A stretch of 51,082 nucleotides of DNA, taken from positions 1 to 51,082 of IMG/VR virus record IMGVR_UViG_3300034102_000815; one strand, written 5' to 3'. A program made the translations under genes and the position numbers. The stretch comes from a virus. Positions 31,529 through 39,081 of the stretch are shown one piece after another. The notes beneath the pieces were generated by a model. That model did not search any database. It saw only the letters and a list, made by a program, of their open reading frames with translations, and was not told the origin of the DNA. Numbering within the stretch: the stretch's first letter is position 1; every line of letters begins with the position of its first letter.

Positions 31529-32152
31529 CTACCTTTCGGCATCAACTATTATATCATACATCTCTAGTTCGTCAAGGCACACAAATTTTGTTTTCCCGTA
31601 TTCAATAGTACGAGATTGGTGCCAATGACCAAATATCCATAAATCTGGTTGATGAATATTCAGTAATTCATTTAATGCCCATCCCGTCATATTTTCATAA
31701 ATTTTTTGATCTGGACGAAGCATAATGGCAGCAATTGCCTGTGGGCAATCATGAGTGATAACAATTTTTGGCTTAGATTGTCTATACAACTCTCTAGCTA
31801 TCATAAATTCATCTATTGTTACCTGCTCTTGTTCCCACCAATCAATACCGATTGTTCTATAGTGACGATCAATACTATATGCTCCACGGTAATAGAAAAA
31901 CTCTACCCTATTCAGAGATGTGTATCCATAATCACCAAGAAAATGAGCGTAGTTATAACAATCGTTATAATTGTCATGGTTTCCCGGCAATATCAAATGT
32001 CTAGTAGAATCAACATTTTTTAATGTCTCATATTTAAATCCAAAATCGCCAAGCTGCAAAGTGTATGGGTATCGATCTTGTTCTCTGATGATTTCATGAT
32101 AACGCCCGTATTTACCATGAACATCACCTATAATAGCTATACTATTCTTCAT
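31529..32152 (-). CDS. Calcineurin-like metallophosphoesterase
   Basis: A 207-aa protein with all metal-site motifs in order: GDVHG (Asp10, His12), GDFG (about 35-38), GNHD (about 57-60), a THD around residue 134 and GHWH (about 175-178). Compact form without insertions, like phage and bacterial YfcE/phosphatase-type enzymes. Substrate unknown (phosphoprotein, nucleotide or cyclic nucleotide). Confidence 0.85.
   Translation of the reverse strand: MKNSIAIIGDVHGKYGRYHEIIREQDRYPYTLQLGDFGFKYETLKNVDSTRHLILPGNHDNYNDCYNYAHFLGDYGYTSLNRVEFFYYRGAYSIDRHYRTIGIDWWEQEQVTIDEFMIARELYRQSKPKIVITHDCPQAIAAIMLRPDQKIYENMTGWALNELLNIHQPDLWIFGHWHQSRTIEYGKTKFVCLDELEMYDIIVDAER
31548..31575 (-). promoter_or_regulatory. 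Promoter TTGACG-16-TATAAT (in 3' end of phosphoesterase gene)
   Basis: Near-perfect -35, perfect -10, inside the last codons of the phosphoesterase gene, facing the poly-Lys membrane-protein gene and the small-gene operon. Confidence 0.7.
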
Positions 32153-32315
32153 ATATCGATAGCCTTTTTTGCATATTAAATAAAAGCTCCATCCTTTTAG
32201 TCATGAATTCGGACGTTGCAGAGTAATTGATATTTTGGTATATCATATCAAGCTGATTGTCAATCATATCAAGAATCAATTTAACTTCTTTATCAGATAG
32301 CGTTAGGTCTGGCAT
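32142..32315 (-). CDS. Hypothetical small protein (57 aa)
   Basis: ATG at 32313-32315, stop at 32142; product MPDLTLSDKEVKLILDMIDN... ending RLSIYEE, a helical protein. It overlaps both neighbours (23 and 11 bp) and has GAGG upstream. Function unknown. Confidence 0.6.
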   Translation of the reverse strand: MPDLTLSDKEVKLILDMIDNQLDMIYQNINYSATSEFMTKRMELLFNMQKRLSIYEE

Positions 32316-32502
32316 TTATGTCATCCTCTAATATCGTATTGATTAATTCAGATACTTTGCTTAATTCTTCTGTAGATAACCGCAGTTCAAGCTTTTCATC
32401 CCAAGAAATATACCGCACTAAGTATGGTTTATTCTTTAGTAAAGAATTGAAATGAACTTCTATTAAACAGTCATCTAGAATAATATTGTTAGTTTTGTAC
32501 AT
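32293..32502 (-). CDS. Hypothetical small protein (69 aa)
   Basis: MYKTNNIILDDCLIEVHFNS..., with LVRYISWDEKLELRLSTEEL: a strand-rich half then a helix. No Shine-Dalgarno sits directly before ATG; instead AAAGGA lies in the loop of a perfect hairpin (32511-32536) 20-25 bases upstream. Confidence 0.65.
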   Translation of the reverse strand: MYKTNNIILDDCLIEVHFNSLLKNKPYLVRYISWDEKLELRLSTEELSKVSELINTILEDDINARPNAI

Positions 32503-32510
32503 ATAAAATA

Positions 32511-32536
32511 GTAGAAACGATTCCTTTCGTTTCTAC
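32511..32536 (-). promoter_or_regulatory. Hairpin presenting a Shine-Dalgarno sequence in its loop
   Basis: Perfect 9-bp stem GTAGAAACG / CGTTTCTAC with loop AAAGGAAT containing AAGGA. The hairpin ends 8 nt before ATG of the 69-aa gene and is followed by a T-rich stretch. It could control translation or act as a terminator for the upstream gene. Confidence 0.55.
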
Positions 32537-32555
32537 TTGAATCAAACATTTCTAT

Positions 32556-32795
32556 TTAAGTGCTTGTAATACGCTCTGTATCTGATTTGTAGTATGGCTT
32601 ATACACACCAATCTTAGTCATATTCGTAATCTGTCCACGATCATCTTTGTGATGTGCAAAGATCTGAATATTTCCATCCATACTATCTTCAAATGTCCAA
32701 TCGTAGTTATTTAATATCGATTCTGGTTTTGTTTTATCATCATAAATTTCACCGTCAATACGGAACTCTATGATTTTAGAAAATGATCTAGGCAT
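32556..32795 (-). CDS. Hypothetical protein (79 aa)
   Basis: MPRSFSKIIEFRIDGEIYDD..., with a strand pattern WTFEDSMDGNIQIFAHHKDDRG. GGAGG site before ATG; overlaps the upstream gene by 8 bp. Family not recognised. Confidence 0.7.
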   Translation of the reverse strand: MPRSFSKIIEFRIDGEIYDDKTKPESILNNYDWTFEDSMDGNIQIFAHHKDDRGQITNMTKIGVYKPYYKSDTERITST

Positions 32796-33018
32796 GGGAC
32801 ACCTCCTCTAGAGTCTCTTCTAGATAAATATCTGTCATAAGACCGGGATCGTGACGCATAATCTCTATTTCAAGATCCTCATTGTTTAATGAGTGTTTTT
32901 GCTGCAATAGGCAATCTTTTAAATGCTCTTTTACTTCAAGAAAATGCAACCTTCCTACAATATCATCAACATATCTTTCAATTATCAATTCTCTGTTAAA
33001 ATTATCAATCTTATACAT
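32788..33018 (-). CDS. Hypothetical protein (76 aa)
   Basis: Helical acidic protein (MYKIDNFNRELIIERYVDD). It is preceded by a structured leader of about 90 nt with a 9-bp hairpin right next to the GAGGTG ribosome site. Family not recognised. Confidence 0.65.
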   Translation of the reverse strand: MYKIDNFNRELIIERYVDDIVGRLHFLEVKEHLKDCLLQQKHSLNNEDLEIEIMRHDPGLMTDIYLEETLEEVSHA

Positions 33019-33027
33019 AAGTCACCT

Positions 33028-33060
33028 CATAGAATAAAGTTTTAAGAACACTATTCTATG
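33028..33060 (-). promoter_or_regulatory. Leader hairpin upstream of the 76-aa gene
   Basis: Perfect 9-bp stem CATAGAATA / TATTCTATG with a 15-nt loop, ending just before the ribosome site. A TATAAT hexamer at 33113-33118 with only a poor -35 could start a leader of about 90 nt. Confidence 0.5.
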
Positions 33061-33112
33061 AATCCAATTGATCCCCACGTTCACGGGTATCGTTTGGCTC
33101 CGTAGCTACAAT

Positions 33113-33141
33113 ATTATAGCGTATACGTTGGTGGTTGCACA
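33113..33141 (-). promoter_or_regulatory. Weak promoter candidate (TATAAT, poor -35)
   Basis: Perfect -10 TATAAT but the best -35 at 17-bp spacing is TGTGCA. It would start the structured leader of the 76-aa gene. Possibly needs an activator or is not a promoter. Confidence 0.35.
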
Positions 33142-33184
33142 CGATTTTTTAGAGCAATGGATGGAAATCTGGCACTTCCGCAAA

Positions 33185-33553
33185 TCATATTTCATTATGT
33201 AGTCCACCATGAACTTCTCTATGGCAATTTGCACATAGTAAAATACATTTGTCTAATTCTTTGGTCAAAATTTCTTTATTTTTTTCCCATGAAGTAGCTC
33301 TATATTTACTAAATGCTATATCTTTGGTTGAAGGGTCTAAATGATGAAAGTCTAATGCTCCAAGATATTTAGAATAACCACAAATTTTGCATTTGCCACC
33401 ACAGTATTCAACACATTTTTCTTTTAAAGCTCTTTGTCTTTGAATAACATTCTCTTTATTACACTGTTTGCAATAAGATTGTATTTTACCCTTTCTTGAT
33501 CATGTTTGTACACTATACTCTCTGTCGTTTAAATTACATTTAGCACATTTCAT
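33185..33553 (-). pseudogene. HNH endonuclease gene interrupted by an in-frame TGA
   Basis: From ATG 33551-33553 the frame reads MKCAKCNLNDREYSVQT, then TGA at 33500-33502, then continues open for 104 codons with a full HNH core: SYCKQCNKE, CKICGYSKYLGALDFHHLDP and CILLCANCHREVHGG, ending in TGA at 33185. Zinc Cys pairs, His-His and the final CxxCH are intact, so only one nonsense codon separates it from a complete 122-aa nuclease. No in-frame ATG lies soon after the stop. It sits directly after tRNA-Arg. Sequencing error or read-through cannot be excluded. Confidence 0.8.
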
Positions 33554-33612
33554 TATATGTCTCCTTGGATATAACAGTAGGTTCTATCCATTTAGACACA
33601 TAATTTTAAAAG

Positions 33613-33686
33613 TACCCCAAGCAGGACTCCAACCTGCAACCTTGTCATTAGAAGTGACCTGCTCTATGCAATTGAGCTATTGGGGC
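33613..33686 (-). tRNA. tRNA-Arg (UCU)
   Basis: 74 nt; acceptor GCCCCAA/TTGGGGT, anticodon loop CTTCTAA (UCU), T-stem GCAGG/CCTGC with atypical T-loop TTGGAGT instead of TTCGAAT. Reads AGA codons, abundant in AT-rich genes. Confidence 0.88.
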
Positions 33687-33692
33687 AAATAT

Positions 33693-34031
33693 TTAAATCT
33701 TCTTGTATTCTTTTATATCTCCATTTTGGTTGATCTTGCGATCCTCATATGGTGCTGCTGCTCTACGATAAAATTCTTGCTTAATATTTTCTAGAACTCC
33801 TGTCATCACTGCTATTTTGGGGTATGAAATCTCTCCCATCATTTTATTAACGATCCTAGTGATACAGTAATTAACAACACCTGCTGAATCAAGTATATCT
33901 TGATTGTTGAGTTTGTCAAGGTTAAACACATTAATGTTTTCAGCGTTGAGCAATGTACTTTTCATGCAAAGTACCAACTCAGAAATACAACTATCTACTC
34001 TTTCTCTTTTTGATTCTTCGATGTATGGCAT
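33693..34031 (-). CDS. Hypothetical protein (112 aa)
   Basis: Helical soluble protein (MPYIEESKRERVDSCISEL ... VLENIKQEFYRRAAAPYED). The stretch QEFYRRAAAPYEDRKINQNGD is typical of small conserved phage proteins that pair with DNA-metabolism genes, function unknown. AAGGAAAG ribosome site; overlaps the upstream gene. Confidence 0.7.
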   Translation of the reverse strand: MPYIEESKRERVDSCISELVLCMKSTLLNAENINVFNLDKLNNQDILDSAGVVNYCITRIVNKMMGEISYPKIAVMTGVLENIKQEFYRRAAAPYEDRKINQNGDIKEYKKI

Positions 34032-34186
34032 ATATCTTTCCTTAAAGCGTATAAAGTAATAACTTTGTTATTTTGTATGTAAGGGTTTTTCTGTAATCTT
34101 AGATCAAACAAGTCTCCGCGATCATTCATCTGAGCATAAGCAACGGCAACTAAATTGTTTTCCCACTCAAAACAATCATCTGTCAT
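33995..34186 (-). CDS. Hypothetical small protein (63 aa)
   Basis: MTDDCFEWENNLVAVAYAQM..., basic C terminus (CHTSKNQKEKE). GAGGAT ribosome site; overlaps the next gene by 37 bp. Family not recognised. Confidence 0.6.
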   Translation of the reverse strand: MTDDCFEWENNLVAVAYAQMNDRGDLFDLRLQKNPYIQNNKVITLYALRKDICHTSKNQKEKE

Positions 34187-34201
34187 GATATCCTCTTTCG
34201 T

Positions 34202-34417
34202 TTATGCAAATCCTATTCTGGTTTTTTCACTGATAGTAACTTCAATTTCATTCTCATGGAACCATTTGCTATCATGAGAACGCCCATTCCACCAACTGCA
34301 CTCATAGGTTACGTGATTATTTCCACGAATACATGTAGCTGTTATAGTCCCATAAACATCATCTGCCAACTTTACCTTGCTACCAACCTTGAAAAGATCT
34401 AACGAATTTTTGCTCAT
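34202..34417 (-). CDS. Hypothetical protein with SH3-like beta fold
   Basis: A 71-aa protein (MSKNSLDLFKVGSKVKLADD...). The pattern KVGSKVKLADDVYGTITAT then VTYECSWWNGRSHDSKWFHENEIEV resembles small SH3-barrel phage proteins that begin FKxGDxVxxxD. Start 34417 has AGGAG; an upstream in-frame ATG lies inside tRNA-Leu. First coding gene after tRNA-Leu. Confidence 0.72.
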   Translation of the reverse strand: MSKNSLDLFKVGSKVKLADDVYGTITATCIRGNNHVTYECSWWNGRSHDSKWFHENEIEVTISEKTRIGFA

Positions 34418-34446
34418 AAAGCTCCTTTTGATAAAGTGATTGTTAG

Positions 34447-34519
34447 TAGGAGTGGTGGGATTCGAACCCACACTTGAAGGATTTTAAGTCCTTTGTCTCT
34501 GCCGTTGGACTACACTCCC
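34447..34519 (-). tRNA. tRNA-Leu (UAA), short variable loop
   Basis: 73 nt; acceptor GGGAGTG/CACTCCT, D-stem GTC/GAC, anticodon stem-loop AAGGA-CTTAAAA-TCCTT (UAA), variable loop only CAAGT (5 nt), T-loop TTCGAAT. Bacterial tRNA-Leu normally has a long variable arm, so identity is assigned from the anticodon alone. Confidence 0.85.
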
Positions 34520-34528
34520 GCATTTCCA

Positions 34529-34792
34529 TCATTGTACACTATCATCGTCACTTGTCAAGGTTTGCCTTGAGCATTTCTTGTTGCAGGACGAATTTTGATG
34601 TTCATGCAAGAGTTTGTTTATCCACTGTAGTTCTTGATTATATTCTTTTAATTCTTGAAGTTCAGAGCGGAGTTTTTTTAGTTCATCTTTAGCATTTTGA
34701 ACAGTGAAGATTTTAGGTATAAGACCCTGCTCTGTACACTTTAGTATATAATCTAGCGGATTTGAAAACTCATACATCTCTTTTAACTCCAT
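34529..34792 (-). CDS. Coiled-coil protein (87 aa)
   Basis: MELKEMYEFSNPLDYILKC, then a heptad-patterned helix (AKDELKKLRSELQELKEYNQEL) and a Cys/His-containing tail (HEHQNSSCNKKC). Overlaps the ligase gene by 23 bp; its last codons contain promoter 34531-34558. Function unknown. Confidence 0.7.
   Translation of the reverse strand: MELKEMYEFSNPLDYILKCTEQGLIPKIFTVQNAKDELKKLRSELQELKEYNQELQWINKLLHEHQNSSCNKKCSRQTLTSDDDSVQ
34531..34558 (-). promoter_or_regulatory. Promoter TTGACA-16-TACAAT driving tRNA-Leu
   Basis: Perfect -35, good -10, ending 12 bp before tRNA-Leu and inside the last codons of the coiled-coil gene. Spacer ends GATAGTG like several others. Confidence 0.85.
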
Positions 34793-36077
34793 GAATATAT
34801 TTTAGCGTAGGGAATCTGAGACTAATGCCACCATCTTGATTGTTTGTCTCTTCAAAGTATTGAACAGTGATTACTTTGCCAACAATGGCATCTGGATTAC
34901 TATAGAAGTATTGTCTTTCTGATATGGTGAAACCGCTCCCTACATCTACATTATATCCTTTATGTTGAACGGTTACATTTGAAAGCATTTCTTCTTCACA
35001 CTCTTGACCATTTTTTACATAACGAAATGGCCCAAACTTAATAGCAGTAACGACGTATTCATCATCATGAAAGCTTTTATACTTTAATAGGTCTTTGCTT
35101 CGTTTTCCTTTGTATGATTCATCTGCACGAAGCATCAAACCTTCCCATCCATTGCGGGTGGATTCTTGTACAAATTCTTGAAAATGAGAATCGCCACTTA
35201 TCTTATCTTGCTTGAGAATAGATAGACAGGAACTATTGTTATTCTTGAAAGTTTCCAAAAGATTAGCCAATCTCAACGAATACGGGCGATTACTTTCACC
35301 CTTTTTACTATAAAACTCGTTATGCGTAAGCATGTCGAAGATTTTAAAACAAGGATTTGTGATCGTATGATCTTTTTTCTTGAGTTGTTTCATAACCCCT
35401 TGGAAATCTTCATTGCCATCATCATCGACTAAACAAAGTTCTCCATCAAGAACTACGTTAGAAATGCCCATATTACGAATGTGATTAGCGATAACAGACA
35501 AAGTATCGAAAACTTTACCTGTTCTTGATAGGAAAATGGTTTCACCGCGTTCATCAACAATAGCAATACACCTAGCACCATCAATTTTGCGACTAACATA
35601 CCATCCATCCTTCCAATCTACAAGTTTAGGCTCATATTTATCTGCCAGAGCAACACTAAACTCTGGAATATGATCTGGAATAGCCTTGTTGATGATCTTG
35701 TCGCCAGCACGGGTTTTTAAGTCCTTATCGATAATGCAGTGAATGAGTTCTTCGTAAATAGAATAACGTTCAACAAAACTATTTACAGCACCAATAGCAT
35801 CATGGCCTGTAACTGAACGACTCTTTAGATCATCTAATAGTTCAAAAAGAGTGTGATACTTTTGACCACGTAGTTGATTCTTTTTCTTTAAATTGTCACT
35901 AGTGACATTATATTGCCACAATGGATGATATGTATAAAGTAGAATTTTCTTTGCAAAAGCCGCTGCGGGACTATTTCGTTCGCAATAGTCCAAAATAATT
36001 CCCTCTTTGTCTTTAGTGCTACTTGTAGCCCTAAGATCACTAACCATATTTTCAACATAATCAAAATCGTGAGTCAT
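34770..36077 (-). CDS. ATP-dependent DNA ligase
   Basis: A 435-aa protein. Adenylation motif I VSRKIDGARC (Lys164 would carry AMP), motif III LDGELCL, motif IIIa/IV FKIFDML and GWEGLMLR, motif V LLKYKSFHDDEYVV, and a C-terminal OB domain with FPTLKYIHGVK. An N-terminal helical domain of about 150 residues precedes it, as in T4-type ligases. It seals nicks in replication and repair. It overlaps neighbours by 17 and 23 bp. Confidence 0.93.
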   Translation of the reverse strand: MTHDFDYVENMVSDLRATSSTKDKEGIILDYCERNSPAAAFAKKILLYTYHPLWQYNVTSDNLKKKNQLRGQKYHTLFELLDDLKSRSVTGHDAIGAVNSFVERYSIYEELIHCIIDKDLKTRAGDKIINKAIPDHIPEFSVALADKYEPKLVDWKDGWYVSRKIDGARCIAIVDERGETIFLSRTGKVFDTLSVIANHIRNMGISNVVLDGELCLVDDDGNEDFQGVMKQLKKKDHTITNPCFKIFDMLTHNEFYSKKGESNRPYSLRLANLLETFKNNNSSCLSILKQDKISGDSHFQEFVQESTRNGWEGLMLRADESYKGKRSKDLLKYKSFHDDEYVVTAIKFGPFRYVKNGQECEEEMLSNVTVQHKGYNVDVGSGFTISERQYFYSNPDAIVGKVITVQYFEETNNQDGGISLRFPTLKYIHGVKRDV

Positions 36078-36273
36078 TCTTGTATTTCTCTTGATGTTCT
36101 AAGAATTTATTATCCGTCATATCATTGTATATGTCGGTAGCTAGTTTGCTGACACTCTTACTTATACCAGACCTAGATGGATTGTCAAGCCTAGACCAGA
36201 CATATCCATCCTCAGTCTTTTTTGCGGTATAATTGTGGTTTGTTGCCCAAGACTTAATTTCTTTCCAGAGCAT
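36061..36273 (-). CDS. Hypothetical protein (70 aa)
   Basis: MLWKEIKSWATNHNYTAKKTEDGYVW..., small alpha/beta protein. ATG at 36271-36273 overlaps the upstream stop (TGATG); a GTG three codons upstream is an alternative. Overlaps the ligase gene by 17 bp. Family not recognised. Confidence 0.7.
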   Translation of the reverse strand: MLWKEIKSWATNHNYTAKKTEDGYVWSRLDNPSRSGISKSVSKLATDIYNDMTDNKFLEHQEKYKNDSRF

Positions 36274-36533
36274 CAAACCCACACATCTTGAGTATTAAAT
36301 GGATCAATATTCTCGGTTAAGTCTTGAGTATATCCATCTAATTCAAATACTCTTACAAATGTATCAAAAAGCTTTTCGATCTTAGCCTTAGTCAAAACCG
36401 CTAGACCATCAACAGCATTTACAGTCTCATCCTTAGTAAACTCACCTTCAAGGATGCCATAAGAAATATCATTTAAAGAATCAACAATCGAATGAAGATT
36501 GGTGATATGGTTTTCAAGATCAAATCGGTCCAT
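36273..36533 (-). CDS. Hypothetical protein (86 aa)
   Basis: Helical, acidic (MDRFDLENHITNLHSIVDSL ... DTFVRVFELDGY). The composition and LENHI..LHSIVD..ND pattern resemble small phage proteins of unknown function. Good AGGAGG site upstream. Confidence 0.7.
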   Translation of the reverse strand: MDRFDLENHITNLHSIVDSLNDISYGILEGEFTKDETVNAVDGLAVLTKAKIEKLFDTFVRVFELDGYTQDLTENIDPFNTQDVWV

Positions 36534-36542
36534 AAAGTCCTC

Positions 36543-36872
36543 CTAATTATAGCTACGTGAATATTCGCCCTGTATATCGCTTACAAAATCAATCTTGCCT
36601 GTATCCTCTGGACCAGTTATATATTCCTTTGGGATATCCTTATAGACGGCCTTGGTTTTAGCTTCATCCCAATCAAGCTTACCATATCTAGTCCAATACA
36701 AATACTTGTATCCATTATAACTCTTGGTTTCATTCAACAGTTTTTCCATGATAATACATAGTTTTTGTTTGGTGGATTGTGGAATCTTGGTTTGAAGCAT
36801 ATCATTTACACTTAATTTTACATGATTCAAGAAATCAATCGACACTTGCTTCCGTAGTTTCTGTTTCATCAT
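36543..36872 (-). CDS. Hypothetical protein (109 aa)
   Basis: MMKQKLRKQVSIDFLNHVKL..., with YNGYKYLYWTRYGKLDWDEA, a Tyr/Trp-rich segment seen in conserved phage hypotheticals. Start 36872 has AAGGA; an ATG five codons upstream is possible. Overlaps the next gene by 38 bp. Confidence 0.7.
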   Translation of the reverse strand: MMKQKLRKQVSIDFLNHVKLSVNDMLQTKIPQSTKQKLCIIMEKLLNETKSYNGYKYLYWTRYGKLDWDEAKTKAVYKDIPKEYITGPEDTGKIDFVSDIQGEYSRSYN

Positions 36873-37080
36873 TTGCGTCCTTATCATTTATCGAAAGATA
36901 TACAACCCAGTTAGTTCCATCCTCATTGTCTGATTCTTCTTTATTACATGACAATTCTGTAATGTCTACATCATGTTCCGAACCATCATCAAAATTGTAA
37001 AGATTAACATCTGCGTCCAAAAATGATTTATTATTCCTAGCACGTTTGTTAATAAAGTTTTTAAGTTCACGCCAAGTCAT
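36835..37080 (-). CDS. Hypothetical acidic protein (81 aa)
   Basis: MTWRELKNFINKRARNNKSFLDADVNLYNFDDG..., C terminus Asp/Glu/Thr-rich. AAGGAG before ATG. First gene after promoter 37104-37132. The FLDADVNLYNFDDGS pattern recurs among small phage proteins. Confidence 0.72.
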   Translation of the reverse strand: MTWRELKNFINKRARNNKSFLDADVNLYNFDDGSEHDVDITELSCNKEESDNEDGTNWVVYLSINDKDANDETETTEASVD

Positions 37081-37103
37081 TAAAGTTCTCCTTAGATGGG
37101 TGT

Positions 37104-37132
37104 ATTGTACACTATCGTCATTAGGCTGTCAA
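37104..37132 (-). promoter_or_regulatory. Promoter TTGACA-17-TACAAT
   Basis: Perfect -35, good -10, 17-bp spacer ending GATAGTG; 24 bp before the 81-aa gene that begins the DNA-ligase operon. Confidence 0.85.
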
Positions 37133-37140
37133 GAGTTGAG

Positions 37141-37461
37141 TCATTTTGATGAGAACACCATACAATTCTGCTCATCATCCCACAATGCTTCCAATTCGCC
37201 CTTTGCTGCCATTTTTGATAATTGTATTCCTAGTATCCAATTATTTACTTCTCTAAATACCTTTTGAAGTATAAATGCGTTTATCAATGCTTTTCCATTC
37301 TTTACGATAGAATATTGTAATATGATGGACTTGATCTCTTTTGGCTTGATATACTGTTTTAATTCATCCAAAGGTATATTCATATTTTTAGCCACATCTT
37401 TACCAATATGTTTGGACATCTTGTTTATACATTTGATTTCTATTAAAGGATCATCATGCAT
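37141..37461 (-). CDS. Hypothetical protein (106 aa)
   Basis: Basic, helical (MHDDPLIEIKCINKMSKHIGK). Segment IALKPKEIKSII-like and MAAKGELEALWDDEQNCMVF resembles short conserved phage proteins. Overlaps the UvsE-like gene by 8 bp; may share its regulation. Confidence 0.7.
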   Translation of the reverse strand: MHDDPLIEIKCINKMSKHIGKDVAKNMNIPLDELKQYIKPKEIKSIILQYSIVKNGKALINAFILQKVFREVNNWILGIQLSKMAAKGELEALWDDEQNCMVFSSK

Positions 37462-38377
37462 AACTTAACTCCTTCATCATATGTTTGTGTTTGAATATAG
37501 CAAAATCTTTCATTTTGAGTTCAAAGTCTATATCAAACTCTAGACCATAGGTATCAAAAATATTATTGGCATAATCAGCGTGCGCCCTTGGGTTATTACC
37601 GGGACGGCTTTCGCTGTAATGGAAGAGTGGCGTATAATCGCCCCACGTTGCATAGCAAGCCCGTATAGCCCCTTCTTCTGTCAGGCCGTCTGGATGGCAG
37701 GCATGATGCAAGTAGTCGAATGTAATCGGTATACGGGTGGCAGGATGGAATATATCGGTGAGTTCTTTGACAGACCAGCAGCCAGTTTTATCGTCATTCT
37801 CAATAACAAGCCTAGATCGACAATTGTCATCTAAACTGTTGAACGTCTGCATGAAACGACTTATGATCTCGCTATGGGTTCCATGCTTATTATGAACGTG
37901 GAGATTCATTGGGGATCGATAGTCTGCTGGGCATCCGATTCTGTCCATGAATGAAGAATAGAAATTAAGTTCTGTGATGGACTTTTCGACTGCTTTTTGG
38001 TTTGTGGAAGCCAGCACATTAAATTCACTAGGGTGACAAGAAATACGCAACATATTACTGGAAATAGTCTCCGCAATAGTATCAAAACTTTCTTGAATAT
38101 CGTCATAATTTGGCAAATCCTCTAAGTCAATGTTGGCTTCGTCATATGTAATAAGGGGGAATAAATCACTAGAAATACGATAAACCATATTATGTTTAGC
38201 ACAATGCTGCATAATAGAGTTCGTGACACGCATATTGTTGAGAATGCGGTCGCCCAGAATTTCTAGGGCATCTTCACGATCAAGCGATGAAAACCGCTTG
38301 TATGTCATGGTTTGAAATTTTATGGGATCGTCAAGCTCTTGTAATTCAAGAGATATGCAGCATAGACCGTATCGCAT
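37454..38377 (-). CDS. uvsE: UV damage endonuclease (UVDE/UvsE family)
   Basis: A 307-aa TIM-barrel enzyme of normal length: YGLCCISLEL, YRISSDLFPL, ISCHPSEFNVLA, NLHVHNKHG, RLVIENDDKTGCWSV and ITFDYLHHACHPDG place the metal-binding Glu, His and Asp residues. It nicks DNA 5' to UV photoproducts. It has its own promoter (38415-38442). A phage-borne UvsE suggests exposure to sunlight. Confidence 0.9.
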   Translation of the reverse strand: MRYGLCCISLELQELDDPIKFQTMTYKRFSSLDREDALEILGDRILNNMRVTNSIMQHCAKHNMVYRISSDLFPLITYDEANIDLEDLPNYDDIQESFDTIAETISSNMLRISCHPSEFNVLASTNQKAVEKSITELNFYSSFMDRIGCPADYRSPMNLHVHNKHGTHSEIISRFMQTFNSLDDNCRSRLVIENDDKTGCWSVKELTDIFHPATRIPITFDYLHHACHPDGLTEEGAIRACYATWGDYTPLFHYSESRPGNNPRAHADYANNIFDTYGLEFDIDFELKMKDFAIFKHKHMMKELSYA

Positions 38378-38414
38378 TTGTACTCCTACTGTATTATAGT
38401 GTTCTACCAGTAGG

Positions 38415-38442
38415 ATTGTACATCGTCAAAACGGATTGTCAA
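38415..38442 (-). promoter_or_regulatory. Promoter of uvsE: TTGACA-16-TACAAT
   Basis: Perfect -35, good -10. Spacer contains GACGAT, as in other promoters of the set. A second TATAAT is found 20 bp downstream without a -35. Confidence 0.85.
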
Positions 38443-38702
38443 CCTTGAGTCTGATTTTTCTTCCAACTAAACAGATTATTTAGCCAAGCTTTTCTTTTAG
38501 AGCAATTACACTCTCTTAATCCAAACCATTGCTTGAATCGTTCTTCTGTTATACCTACAGATTTCAATACATTTTCAACAACGTCACCAAGCCCCTCAGT
38601 ATTATTACTATGGCTACTAGCGGATACCCCAAGCTTTTCTAGCTCAGATATAACAACATCCATCTGCTGCTTTATCTCATTATTTTCTTGGTTTGATATC
38701 AT
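38439..38702 (-). CDS. Hypothetical protein (87 aa)
   Basis: From ATG 38700-38702: MISNQENNEIKQQMDVVISELEKL..., with VVENVLKSVGITEERFKQWFGLRECNCSKRKAWLNNLF. The segment from GITEERFKQW to NCSKRK suggests a small Cys-containing helical phage protein. Start chosen by GGAGAG seven bases upstream; a longer frame from 38915 contains the promoter. Family not recognised. Confidence 0.72.
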   Translation of the reverse strand: MISNQENNEIKQQMDVVISELEKLGVSASSHSNNTEGLGDVVENVLKSVGITEERFKQWFGLRECNCSKRKAWLNNLFSWKKNQTQG

Positions 38703-38786
38703 TTTTTTCTCTCCGATTTGTGGGTTTTTCTCCCCTTTAGTATTCTTTAATGGATTTTTCTGTGGGCTGTTTACCCTAATATATCC

Positions 38787-38813
38787 ATTATAATATACAC
38801 CCAAATGGGTCAA
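38787..38813 (-). promoter_or_regulatory. Promoter candidate TTGACC-15-TATAAT with palindrome ACCCANNTGGGT
   Basis: Good hexamers at short (15-bp) spacing. The spacer region contains a 12-bp inverted repeat ACCCA-N2-TGGGT that looks like an operator. Confidence 0.45.
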
Positions 38814-39043
38814 AATCGGGTAGTTATAGCAAGGATCACAACGCTCATAAACCCCTATAAACACAGTATACATACATAAGAATACATATAAGGATACCAT
38901 ACACAACACACTCATATATAGGGGAGGATAAATATTTGATTATAACGTGGATAATTCACATAATAATAAAATATTGGATATCCATTTCCTTTTGAGATGG
39001 TACTAGGGTAGGAGAGTAGAGTGTGTACTGTATGTATAGAGAA

Positions 39044-39081
39044 AGACCCTAGAGGTACTATTGAAGTAATCCCTAGGGTCT
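39044..39081 (-). terminator. Hairpin after the 88-aa gene
   Basis: Stem AGACCCTAG / CTAGGGTCT (9 bp) with a 20-nt loop, followed by TTCTCTAT. Nine bases after the stop codon. Terminator-like with a weak T tract. Confidence 0.5.

Noticed and set aside
38703-38915. N-terminal extension of the 87-aa gene starting at 38915
   Set aside because: The extension has no ribosome site and contains the promoter candidate at 38787-38813; a good GGAGAG precedes the internal ATG at 38702.
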